DNA of 64,000 nt from Isochrysis galbana (lineage: Eukaryota > Haptophyta > Isochrysidales > Isochrysidaceae): NCBI GenBank assembly GCA_018136815.1, contig CM030942.1, positions 2,317,171 to 2,381,170 of the forward strand, given 5' to 3'. The notes below the pieces were generated by a model. The model was not told the DNA's origin. It saw only the letters and a list, made by a program, of their open reading frames with translations, and did not search any database. The first letter of the stretch is position 1. Each line of letters opens with the position of its first letter. The translations under genes and the position numbers were made by a program. Of this stretch, positions 11,523 to 22,480 are shown piece by piece.

Positions 11523-14385
11523 TAGCCCGGTCACTCACTCATTTTAACCACTATTTCCCACCTCCCCTGGGTGTCCAAGGATTCCTTAGGGTCCCCCCCT
11601 ACCTGCCCCGCCAACTCCCTCCCCACTCCGAACGACCCCCTCCCGCCCCACGAAGGGCAATGGCGTCGGTGAGGGACTCCCCTCCCTTCCCCCGCGCGTG
11701 GCGGGCTATTTTGGGAGATTGAGGCAGGCGCTCACGGGAGGGAATCAGAGTGGTGAATGTAGGGCGCATCACTAAAAGAAACGCGGAGCTTCCGCGACGT
11801 CCGATCGCCCGCGATCGGCAGAAGAGGGGATGGAGATGGTGGCCATGCAGAGCCCAGAGCTCTCGCGAGCAGGGTGGGGGGTCAAGGGTAGGTCGCACGC
11901 TGGTTCTTGAGGGTCGCACACACTCGTACTAACCCATCCTGGCCCCTCGCACCGCAGGAATGCCTCGATTCGATCCGGCCCGACGCCCAGGGCCACGGCC
12001 CCTATTGACGTCGACAAGCGCTCGATTGGACGCCTGGAGGTGCAGCTCTTCAAGTGGCCGTGCGGCGCGACGGGCCGGTCGCGACCCGGCTGTTCCGGGC
12101 CTGCCTGTAACCCCAAAAGCCTCCTGGCCCGGCCCCACGCGTTCGCGCCCAATGTTGATCCGAAATCTTGAGAGCTGGTGTGTGTCGTGTTCACGTCTCA
12201 CCTCCGCCTTCACCGCAAAGGTGTGCGCCGAGGCCGCTAGGTACATGAATTTGGCTCCTGGGGCGGAACCATTTCATGTGATGAGTGTTGACTTGCCCTA
12301 TGCAAGCTGAGGGGTAAGGAAGTGCCAGCGGCAAGCGCAGTCGCGTTCGAAGGTTGGGCACTCGGGCCCGTTCGGCCCGTAGCCCTGGTCTTGTTTTCGG
12401 TGTTGCACAGGGCCAACTTCGACGCGATGTGCGCGGGCGGCGGCGGCGATTGGCGTAGCTATTGGGGTGGCATCTTTCCAATTGATGCCTTTTGTGTCAT
12501 TCTATCTTAGTGGATGACCGAGAAAGCGCCGGCAGCGCGCCCGGTAGCGGTCGAAAGTTGGACACTCGGCCCGTTCGGCCGGGTGACGTTCGCGTAGTCG
12601 TCAGCGCCTCACACGGCCGACTATTTCGCGATGCGCGCGGGCGGCGGCGGCGATTGGCGTGGCTGCTCGGGCGGCATATTCGGATATGGTGCCTGGTAGG
12701 GCATTCTATCGTAGTGGATGACCGAGGAAGCGCCGGCAGCGCGCCCGGTAGCGGTCGAAAGTTGGACACTCGGCCCGTTCGGCCGGGTGACGTTGGCGTA
12801 GTCGTCGGCGCCACGCACGGCCGACTATTTCGCGATGCGCGCGGGCGGCGGCGGCAATTGGCGTGGCTGCTCGGGCGGCATATTCGGATATGGTGCCTGG
12901 TAGGGCATTCTATCGTAGTGGATGACCGAGGAAGCGCCGGCAGCGCGCCCGGTAGCGGTCGAAAGTTGGACACTCGGCCCGTTGGGCCAGGTGACGTTGG
13001 CGTAGTCGTCGGCGCCACGCACGGCCGACTACTTCGCGATGCGCGCGGGCGGCGGCGGCGATTGGCGTGGCTGCTCGGGCGGCATATTCGGATATGGTGC
13101 CTGGTAGGGCATTCTATCGTAGTGGATGACCGAGGAAGCGCCGGCAGCGCGCCCGGTAGCGGTCGAAAGTTGGACACTCGGCCCGTTCGGCCGGGTGACG
13201 TTCGCGTAGTCGTCGGCGCCACGCACGGCCGACTATTTCGCGATGCGCGCGGGCGGCGGCGGCGATTGGCGTGGCTGCTCGGGCGGCATATTCGGATATG
13301 GTGCCTGGTAGGGCATTCTATCGTAGTGGATGACCGAGAAAGCGCCGGCAGCGCGCCCGGTAGCGGTCGAAAGTTGGACACTCGGCCCGTTCGGCCAGGT
13401 GACGTTCGCGTAGTCGTCGGCGCCACGCACGGCCGACTACTTCGCGATGCGCGCGGGCGGCGGCGGCGATTGGCGTGGCTGCTCGGGCGGCATATTCGGA
13501 TATGGTGCCTGGTAGGGCATTCTATCGTGGTGGATGACCGAGAAAGCGCCGGCAGCGCGCCCGGTAGCGGTCGAAAGTTGGACACTCGGCCCGTTCGGCC
13601 GGGTGACGTTCGCGTAGTCGTCGGCGCCACGCACGGCCGACTATTTCGCGATGCGCGCGGGCGGCGGCGGCGATTGGCGTGGCTGCTCGGGCGGCATATT
13701 CGGATATGGTGCCTGGTAGGGCATTCTATCGTAGTGGATGACCGAGGAAGCGCCGGCAGCGCGCTCGGTAGAGGTGGGAAGTTGGGTGTTCGAACGCATC
13801 TTGGTACGTTACCGTTTAGGCGTTTTTTCGCCAATGCCGATATTCGACAAGATGTGCGAGGCTGGAGAGGGCAATTGGCTCGGCCACTAGAGCAGCATAT
13901 CTTGATTTAACGTTTTCTGCTGTCCTAGTTGAAATGGATGAAAGAAAAGACCATGCCGTCCGCCCGGTCGCGGTGCCAAATTAGCCGCTCTAGCCCTCGG
14001 TGACTAGTGGTTCACGTAAGCGTCTTGAGTTTTGTGATACTTTCGTACACATTGAAGCGCAAAATTATGAGTTTGACTTATGGTCCAGTGTGCAAAGAAC
14101 CACCCCTTGTAGACCCAGTGAGTTGGCGTCAAAATTTTCCTCGTCATTCCATGTTTGTGCCTCGCATGAAGGGCCTCACTAAAAATATACCGGAGGGGGG
14201 CCCGACTGTATTTCGCGCACCGTCTTCGAAGGCCTGAAATTCGGCATTCTTCGAAAAGTTCGCCGGGGAACCCCCAATTTTTTTTGCTGATCCATCCTAC
14301 CGGAACCTATAGGGAGCTTATTTAGCCCTTCATTTACCCATAATTGCTGGTGCCCTCCGCACCCCCATAGTGAGTGACCGGGCTA
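11523..14385 (+). mobile_element. Satellite-bearing TIR element A2 (2,863 bp)
   Basis: It has the same ends and arms as A1 at high identity, but only 6 canonical 204-bp units (12508-13731). The length difference from A1 is 612 bp, exactly three units. It is flanked by TTATTTC at 11516-11522 and 14386-14392. It sits inside a copy of the LTR-like repeat C; the copy at 34903-35290 has the uninterrupted site. Confidence 0.87.
12508..13731. repeat. 204-bp satellite array, 6 units, in element A2
   Basis: The unit boundary TAGTGGATGACCGAG is found at 12508 and every 204 bp up to 13732 (1,224 bp). The units resemble each other more than they resemble many A1 units (for example GGTAGGGCATTC in place of GGTATGGGATTC), which suggests local homogenisation. 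Confidence 0.95.
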
Positions 14386-14392
14386 TTATTTC

Positions 14393-14705
14393 TCGAGAAC
14401 TGCTCACGGCGCGAGCTGGAAGGGCCGTTCTCCTTTTTTGACGAGAGGTTCCCCCCCCCCCCCGGTGCTTTTTCCCGGAGAGTCGGCCGGCGTCGTTCGG
14501 TCCGCCTCAATGGGTTTTCCCTCATTTTAACTTGTGGGGAGTTAGAATGGGAGCCGGGGGCTTGCGAGGGGGGAGATGTGGAGGGGTGCATAGGTGTATG
14601 TATCTGTGGCAACAACACGCGCCAAGGTGTACGGGCAGGTGCGCTGAGGGTTGTCGTGTTAGTACCGGGCTAGTGAGAGTAGTGGTACTAATGCTCAGTT
14701 AGATT
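14393..14705 (+). repeat. LTR-like repeat family C
   Basis: It matches the reverse complement of 34920-35275 through a series of blocks: CTGCTC(A/G)CGGCGCGAGCTG, a poly-C run, AACTTGTGGGGAG, GTGCGCTGAGGG and TACCGGGCTAGTG. Shorter copies of its 3' end lie at 62455-62550 and 62890-62985 on the minus strand. It directly precedes a gag-protease reading frame, the position expected for a 5' LTR. The true LTR ends were not defined. Confidence 0.6.
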
Positions 14706-14712
14706 ATTATTA

Positions 14713-16170
14713 TTGTCCGCGTTAGAGCTACTCGCTTGCGCGCGGCGCAGCCTATTGGACCGGCCTTCACTTAGCTCAACCGAGGCTACCGCCTACGAGC
14801 CGTGGTCGGCTCTTCATCGTTATGAGAGGGGGAGGGAAACTAGTGAAGTTTCTTCCGACCCCGTTGTTTCCCGTCCAGCTACTCCCGAGTCAGACAACCA
14901 CGAGGACCAAAAAGAAACCCACGATAACCACGACAACGACACGCCACTCTACGCCTCCGAGTCTACTCTCCACGACCCATTCTCTCTATGGACCGCCCCG
15001 CCTCCGGCACGCGCGAGCTCGCCGCGTCCGACGACGCCGACGACTCTCCGGAAGCGGCGCCAACAATGGCAAGCATTCGGAGTGAACGGGGACCAGAAAT
15101 GGTCCAACGTCACGCTCGAAACCGCTGACGAAATAAGAGCGCAAGCTCTAGCCGGACGAGGCGCCGACGAGGAATCCGACCTCGCCGCTGCCGTCCGAGC
15201 GCCGATCGAGTTCGTGGAAGCCAAAGGCATCCGCGCCGAAGAGCTAGCCTCATTAGTTCGAAGACCCAAGACAGAAGCCCAAGCTCGTCTCGAGAAAGAC
15301 TGGGAAAAGATGTCCGACCACCCGAGGCACCCCACCGACAAGAGAGGCCTGGGATACACTAGTCCCAAACTATCACCCTGCACCGCTACCAACGAGGACG
15401 ACGCCTCTAGACCCTCTGCCACGATAGCGGCAGTCGGATTACCCGAAGAGACGACGATCACCATGACGACGAATTCACCCGAGCAACCACGCTGTCGACC
15501 AACCCCGTCCCCGTCCGACACCATCGCACACGTGACCGCGCACCGACCGGATAGCGTCGTGGATACCCTACCATCTGCCTACCCAAGGCATTGCCTATAT
15601 GTTCGAGACCTGATGGTCTGCCGCTCCGGCGAGGCTACCGGCAAAGAAGGAGTAATCTTGGCCGACTCCGCTCTCACGGTCAACAGCACCCTCGCTGACA
15701 CCGGAGCTGGCCCGTCGGTCGTGACCACTTCCCTCTTGTCCAGCCTACCCAACGACGCATGCGTCGAGCGGCTGCCGCAAGCCGTAGTGACACCGCTCCA
15801 TGGCCCAGACGGCCTACCTCTTATCACGCGAGGCAAGGCTCGGATCGTTTTCTCCGTCGGTGGATTTCTCTTTCGTCATACGTTCATGGTGATTGAAGGC
15901 AACCCGATGCTGCTGCTCGGGAACGACTTCTTAGCCACGCACGCCGCTTCGATTCAGCTCGCCTCCGACAGCGCGGACGGCTCTATCACCCTCGGTGCTC
16001 CATCCACGGTGGCTCCTCTTGAGGTTAATGGCAGTCCAAGCCCCGACGCTCCGCCGATCTTTCGCGTCTCGACGTCACCGATAGCGGTGGTCGTCAGCAG
16101 AGGAAGGCGGGCAGGCGGGCTTGAGCGAGGCCAAAGTGCTGCGGGTGGCTGGAGGAAAGTGCGCTTTTAG
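14713..16170 (+). pseudogene. LTR-retrotransposon gag/protease relic
   Basis: The frame is open for 485 codons but begins at a TTG, so it is probably a 5'-incomplete gag-pol. The C-terminal half has the retropepsin pattern: the catalytic triad motif ADTGAG near residue 331, and later LLLGNDFL, the downstream Leu/Ile-Leu-Gly motif of clan AA proteases. The N-terminal part is charged and low in complexity, as gag often is. There is no zinc knuckle, and no reverse transcriptase follows. After the stop at 16168-16170 a second frame continues to a stop near 16236, suggesting a frameshift or the end of the relic. Retroviral-like aspartic proteases of host origin are a less likely alternative. Confidence 0.6.
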
Positions 16171-16236
16171 AGTGGTTTTGTGTCCGCGTAGCGTTTTCGT
16201 ACATAACGTTAATGTGCGTCGTGAACCCAAGGCCTA

Positions 16237-17853
16237 GCTATGGCTAGGTGGTGTGCAAAGCATTTGTTCTTGTTGGGGTTTTGTTCTTGTGTCGGTTACG
16301 TGATCGGCGGTTGAGTCGTTTGAACGGACAACGGACCGTGCAAGGGTAGAGACCCCTAAGAGACAAGTAACAAGACAGCTTTCGCCACTCAATCAACGAG
16401 TCGTACACTCCGCCCCACCCCAATGTGACTGAAATCTAGTTGGAATTTTGTGATGGGGTTTATGCGGATCAACTTTTTTATGGGGAAGGTATCTCCAAAC
16501 GAACCCATCTCCAACGAGAAGCATTTGCATGCACGCTAGTTCATCACGATCGGTGTCCGTATGGTTGGTGGCTTTTCCATGCGGTGGAGGTGATGGCGAT
16601 TGAACGCGTTTCTATGCTGTGGGTGATTGATGGTGATTGAGCGCTTCTCGCCTTTGTGATTGTGATTGTACGCGTTCCCATGCTTGTGGGCGATGGTGAT
16701 TGGGCGCTTATCGCCTTTGAATAGGGTGATGGAACGGGTTTGGTGCGTGTTCTTACATAACGTCAACGTGACCTTATAGCGTGGGGGGTCGCATCTTTTC
16801 TTCATACAACTTACGCGAGACTGACAACACCCTCTTCACCAATGTAGTTACATCTAGTTACATCGTTCTTGAAATCGTTTATTTATCATACTCGTATTCA
16901 AATCATGTTCATTTGGATTAACAATGTTATTCATCTGATGTTGGAACCCCTCTTTATCGGCGAGTGGGTTGGATAGCTACCCTCATGATCCCCACGATCT
17001 TCCGCGATTGAACGCTTTTCCATGTGTAGGCTGATGGTGATTGAACGCTTTTCCATGCGGTGGGGGTGATGGCGATTGAACGCGTTCCACGTGTAGGCTG
17101 ATGGTGATTGAACGCTTTTCTATGCTGTGGGTGATGGTGATTGAGCGCTTCTCGCCTTCGCTTGGTTTCGTATTCCCGCTAAAACACCCATAAGTTTTGT
17201 GTGAGTTTCGAGCCGGCTCGCCTCTAGGGGAGTTTTGTAATAAGTTTTGCGAAACTCTTACCAGGCCCTACGTGGGGGTGGGGGGCTGGGGGGCTGGGGG
17301 GCTGTCTGCTGTCTGAGTGTGGAGGTGGATGGAGGGAGGGGCGCTCCGGCTAGCGCAGGTAAATGGCTAGTGAAGAGCTGGGTGGCATAAAGGGGGAAGG
17401 GTGCTTGCGCTTGCCGCGGCAGGGAGTCCTGTCTTGAGTGAGCGCTAGGCCCGTTCCTTTGCCGCGCCGCGACCCCTAAAAATTTGCTAAAAATACTGCT
17501 AAATAAATATGGCATATGGCTGGCTGAAAACTGCCGCATCACGCAGGCCGCTCCGTTCTTGCAGCTTGCAGCACCACACGCACAAGATAAGGAGGCATGA
17601 AAGTGTAAACCGAGAGGAGAAAGTAGGCCCCGCGCCGCCAATTGCGAATGCCGTAGCTACAAGAAGAGTAGAGTGCCCTACAACGTGATTTGTGCACAGC
17701 CTAAGCTAGATGTAAGATCTCAGACACTAAAGGAGGTGCTTGAGGCGTGCCTCGTCCAAGATTGAGTGAAGGCCTAAAACCAAATCGCAAAGAATTCCAC
17801 GATCGTAGTGATCACCTCTCTGCCCATGCGGGCTAATATTCAGAACATGGGGC
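16237..17853. repeat. Gene-free stretch with a diverged minisatellite
   Basis: At 16580-16735 and 16995-17155 a block of about 35-45 bp recurs imperfectly, built from GTGATGGTGATTGA(A/G)CGC, TTTTCCATGC and GGTGGGGGTGATGGCGATTG. A GGGGGGCTG repeat lies at 17275-17305. The rest (16240-16550, 16800-16990, 17310-17853) holds nothing I recognise. Confidence 0.55.
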
Positions 17854-19078
17854 TCAAATGGTGACCGTAGAGGCCTCTCCGGCATCGGGAACTAGCTTCG
17901 AGTACTCCGTGTCACCAACGCCCTTAGTCTTGCGCAGTTCGTACCACTGCTTGGACGAGTCGCGCTTCACTAGAACCACAATGAGCTTCCCCTGTCGCGG
18001 CTTGAGTGAGCATTTCGACGGCTCAATCTCCTCGTGCGTGATAGGCACATGCAAGCGCAGCAACCTCGTGTCCATTTTTACCTGAGGCAAAGTTTTCAAG
18101 GTTCAGCATGAACAATACTAGGGCTCAAATTGGACCAACATTGTGGTGCTCATGTACTCATTGCTAGTCATGGATTTTCTCACCCTTAAGTCGAAGGATC
18201 GCTCGCGGAAGTCGCAGCTGATCGAGCCCACAGGCAGACTTGAGGCGCCCGGGAGTGGGATGTGGACTTTGACGACGTCATCGTCATCCATGAAGGAGAA
18301 CGTCGAGATTGTTGCCTCCGTTGGCGCAACCTCAAGCTTCGTGACTGCTTTCCGCTCTGGCATTTGGACCTTCAGGTGTGCGGAGGGCGAAGAACAATCG
18401 AAATCGCGGGAGGGATAAGGTATAGCACGTGCAATGACGTGACACCTTCTGTAGTGGGCCGTGTGCCCATGCTGACAAGCAGGTGACTTGTGCTGCAGTC
18501 TTGGGGATAGCATATCCTGCGGACAGCGTGCGTACCGGAGGACGCGATGGATCCCCCGCCTTGCCCACAGAGTAGTAGTACGAATGTTCACCCATTTTGG
18601 CTTGGCTCGCCGCAATAGCCGACCCCTCCTTGGCTGTGACTGGTGGCACTGTTCGTGAGACGGAGGCACTGGGAGATGCTTCTGCGGACGTATCTACCAA
18701 TGTTGGGAGAGCACTGGAGGAGATGAAGAAGTCAGCACCGTTGCGCAAACCGCAAGGCAAGAGAGCATTCCCGTCGAATTGCTTGCCGTGCCCATCGCTC
18801 AGCTGCATCTCGCTCGCGACAAGCCTTGCGCCCGTCGACTGGCAGTAGGCTTGCGCGAACGTGGCGAGCGCAGCATGGACTGACAATGGGGTGTCGCCCA
18901 CCACGAGCCTGCGGCAGGGGCAGAGTAAACATCGCGAATCAGCCAAGCGAGTAGGAGCCGCGAATCAGCCAGGAGGATCGTCGTGCCCCTCTAGGACAGG
19001 CGGAGCTTCGCACTTGAGTGTGAACTCAGGGGGCGCCTGCTCGTAGTGGAGGTAGATGGTACTCCCTGGCTTGGGCAT
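17854..19078 (-). CDS. Protein with N-terminal ubiquitin-like and C-terminal CS domain
   Basis: Four exons are inferred on the minus strand: 19078-19014, 18908-18488, 18369-18136 and 18081-17854, giving 315 residues in frame. The first intron (GTGCGA...CCGCAG) rejoins a beta-rich N-terminus with LVVGDTPLSVHAALATF and a later GLRNGADFF; its pattern recalls a ubiquitin-like fold. The third exon reads FSFMDDDDVVKVHIPLPG and FRERSFDLRV, the start of a CS/p23-like domain as in calcyclin-binding protein (CacyBP/SIP), SGT1 and NudC. Exon 4 supplies the last strands (HVPITHEEIEPSKCSLKPR...LIVVLVKR). CS proteins act as HSP90 or ubiquitin-ligase adaptors; the partner here is unknown. The donors of introns 2 and 3 (GTCACC, GTCCAA) are weak, and GTACGC near 18530 is an alternative, so this part of the model is less certain. 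Confidence 0.6.
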
Positions 19079-20762
19079 GGGAGAGTAACTGGCCGTCCGC
19101 TTCGAAAGCAGCTGAAGGGGAGAGACAGAGTGACGAGAGAGAGAGAGAGAGAGGGCGGGAGGGAGAGAGGGAGAGAGGGAGAGGGAGAGAGAGAGGGAGA
19201 GGGAGAGAGAGAGAGAGGGAGAGACAGAGAGAGAGGGAGGGAGGGAGGGAGGGAGAGGGAGTGGGAGAGCGGGTTTCCGCAGCGTGGGGAATCCGCTGCC
19301 GTGTGGGGTGGCGAGGTGCACAGAAGGAGAGGGAGAGAGGAGTGGGAAGGAGGAGGAAGGGAAAATATATGAGAGAGAAAGAGCAATACGAGAGTTGTGT
19401 TAGTTTTTTTCTCTCTCGGAAGATGAGATCATAGTAGGGATGATAGAGGAGACGAGAAAGCCGAAGAGGGGAGCAAACGACGGAGAGAAAACAGAGAGAA
19501 ATTTTTTTGTAAAACGAAAATGGTGGCATGTCTCTATTTTCGACCATCCGGACAACCTACGGCCTACGGCAGGTGGGGTGGCGAGGTATCTCTGCGAATG
19601 TGGGGTGGCGCGAGCGGCCGCCGGCTGGTTGTTCCCCTTTCCCCTGCCCGTGCTCACCATGTATGGCATGGGGTAGGACCCAGACGGGCTGCGGGAATCA
19701 TCCGGTCCGATCCTCGATGCCTGCGCCGAACCTAGTTGGGAGATACGTATTCACTATTCACCGTATTTGGCCGAAGGCCAAATACACACCGTATTTGCCG
19801 TATTTGTATTTGAAACCCCCTCCATGTGCCCCTCCGTATTTGGACGGTGGCGCGCGCCCGCGCCCACACACGCGCGCCCGCGCGGCTAGCAGCGGCCCAC
19901 TGCGGGTTGCTCATGTCATCCTCAGCAATAATCAATGAGGACGATGCAATCCCACGCAGGGTGTGTGCGCTTGGCAGCGGCGGAGCGCTTACGCCCTTGC
20001 AACAAGGGCTGGCTCAGGCCGGTGGGGCGGGTGGGGAGGAAGCCAAAGAGGTTGTTCCCTGCCCCACTTGGCTCGCTCCCTCGCGCCACCACCTCTTCCT
20101 CCTCCTCTCCCCCTCGTCCTCTGCAGCTCGGCGGCCGCGCTGCGCTCCATCGAGAAGCGCCGCCCACTGCATCGGCGCCGCGGTGCATGCCGCAGCCGCC
20201 TCCTCGCCGTCCGTTCCGCGGGCGCTCACGATCGATCTCCAGCGCCGCCTGCTGCGCCATGGATCGAGAGGCTCGGTTGGGATTGGGGTTGGGCGCGCCG
20301 ATGCGCCGGTGCGCCGGCTTTAATTAAGAGTTAGAGTGAGAACATCGCATATTTTCGAAATATTTGGGCCGAGTCCTGCATATGAACGACATATTTTGAA
20401 ACAAATTTAGGCAACCTTTTCTACATTTTTCATATTTCTGCCTAGCCCTTTTGTACATCTAGACGGCTTGCCTTCATCTGGTCTCCTTTCCCTCAGGGTT
20501 TCTTCCCCTCCCGTGGGGACTCTCACCCTACCATGAGCCCCCCCCCGCGAGCACCACCCCTGAATAACCTGTTAACAACCACGAAAAAACCCAACCTGTT
20601 AATGTAATGACCTTGAAAAAACTACAAACTACTAATGGGTTTCCAGAAAACTCGCCTGTTAATGGTCTGCCCTAGCCTTGACGCCGAGCACGGCGTAGCC
20701 CGTCCCCTTGTGCGCGACCCGCCACACGGCGCGGCGTGTGGTGCGGGTGGCCTAGAGCTAGA
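19079..20762. other. Intergenic: GA microsatellite and spacer
   Basis: A (GA)n/GGGA tract fills 19130-19262 just upstream of the CS-domain gene. From 19740 to 19850 the word CCGTATTTG(G) recurs, including a short inverted pair around 19763-19790. No gene is recognised; long frames here are low in complexity. Confidence 0.45.
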
Positions 20763-20910
20763 TAGACCCCAAGAAAATCGAGGCGGTGCGCTCAATTGAC
20801 CCGTGTCACATTAATTCGCTCGAGAAGGTCCGCTCGTTCCTCGGGCTGTGCTCGTACTACCGCCGTTTCATCAAAGGCTTCGCGCATATTGCGGCTGTCT
20901 ACCACCAGTA
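20763..20910 (+). pseudogene. Ty3/gypsy reverse transcriptase fragment
   Basis: One frame reads DPKKIEAVRSIDP...EKVRSFLGLCSYYRRF, then IKGFAHIAA, and ends at a TAA at 20908-20910. This is the conserved end of Ty3/gypsy reverse transcriptases (consensus K...v..w..P.....lrsFLGl.nYYRrFI..fa.ia.pL). Only about 48 codons survive, with no upstream YxDD region, so it is a decayed fragment. Confidence 0.75.
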
Positions 20911-20924
20911 AGAGGCAGTAGGGA

Positions 20925-21290
20925 AGTCACCGCCTCGTCCCTCGTTCTCAACACCACCTCAATACCAAACCTCACCAATCCCCCAGCCTCAGCCTATCCA
21001 ACCCGATCTGCCCAGCCATGTCCGCTCCGTCGTCGCGCTCGCCCTCGCCCAAGCCCGTCCTCCCGCCTTTCTCTGCTGAGGAGGTGGTCCAGCCCGTCAT
21101 TGGCCACCCCCCAACTTCCGCCGCGCCTCTCGCCGCTTCCCTTCCGTCCCTTTTGTTCCCATCTGAGGCAGTGGTAACCTCGGATCCGTCACTCGTGCAG
21201 CCTCCTCAGGGAGTTGTTGATCCCCCCCGGGTTGACCCCAGCCGGCGGCGGCGGACTGATGCTGTCCAATGCTTCCGCCATAGCCTGCAT
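20925..21290 (+). mobile_element. Retroelement leader and gag-start relic
   Basis: The block with CCCTCGTTCTCAACAC, CAGCCTATCCA and an ATG at 21018 followed by SAPSSRSPSPKPVLPP is homologous to the reverse complement of 62560-62810, where the frame reads PAPSSHSPSPKPVLLP. It is therefore a dispersed retroelement segment. The frame runs on to 21428 but loses similarity. Confidence 0.55.
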
Positions 21291-22480
21291 GGCAGATTTA
21301 GAATTGGCATATGGCGGAAAGAGAGGTGTTATGAATTTTTAAAGTTCTCGTCCATCTTTCTTATGATCCATTGCAATCGCTTACGTACTACTACTACTAC
21401 ACATCCTCAGGCGTCATTCCATTTATAGGCATGGTTGAGCACTGTGAGGTGGGTGCCTTTGCTCAAATACTAGAAGATTTTTTTTGTGCCGGCGCATCGC
21501 GTATTTGGAAACGAGGGGTACCAAATGAAGGCAAACGACCTCTTTTTTGCTTTTTGTTGCGCGTGATTGTGCATTGTATGTTGTATGAGTAAGGCACAGG
21601 CAAGGAAGAGAGGCAGCGAGGCGAGAGGCGGCAACAGGGAGCCGGGAGGGGGGGGGGGGAGGAGAGAGGAGAGGAATTAACGGGGCAGACGGGGGGGGGG
21701 GGTTTGGGGTTGCCCTTCAACTTGAAGTTATACCCTGTTTATGGGCGGGTATCGGTCGCAAAAGACCCGAATAACCTGCGGAGGTCGCAGCCGCTCATAT
21801 TAGCCACAGACTAGGAATATAGGTCTTGGCACAGCATTCAAATCTCCTGTAACATATCCACAAAATATCCATCAAGTTACAAAAGTTACCCAAATATTCA
21901 GAATAATGTCCAGTGCCAGTGCCGAGCCCGTGGCCACAACATTTTTGCGCATCTCCACACCATCGCCCTCATGATAAAAGAACAAGTGTTCTTGTCAGGT
22001 GAAAGTGCACACACGTTCATGTGTGTAGCGGCATAGTGAGCGTGTCTGGGTGTATCCATCAAACTCATATTTAGGCCATGATAATCTGTCAAGATTGTGC
22101 GCGCCGAGTCGAGCACTCGAGAGTGGAAGCGTTTCGGCCATGGCGCACTGGTATCCATGCTCGGTGCAGCTTGCTCTCAAGGAGTGCTCACCCACATTGG
22201 TGACGAGGATCATCGACACCGAAAGCACAAAACTGCATGTCGACAGCACATGTCTCATGTGCTTCAATGCGAGGGCGCGATTCTTCCAACTTCTCATGCA
22301 TGCATGCCTCTTCCACAAGAGTAGGCGGGAGATATGGCCCCCAAGTACGGCCCAATGCTCAGTACTCGCACAGACCACGTGTATGCAGCTAGTGATGCAT
22401 CACCGTGGGAAGAGAACACAGTCTCAATACAACGAACATCATTTTCGTGGAGACGTCTGGAAGAAATTTACATGTGAACA
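21291..22480. other. Gene-free stretch
   Basis: It contains a G-run at 21647-21659 and 21691-21702 and nothing recognised. Open frames on either strand show no family motif. Confidence 0.35.

Noticed and set aside
7674-13731. CRISPR-like look of regular repeats
   Set aside because: Units are contiguous 204-bp tandem copies with no unique spacers, and the genome is eukaryotic.
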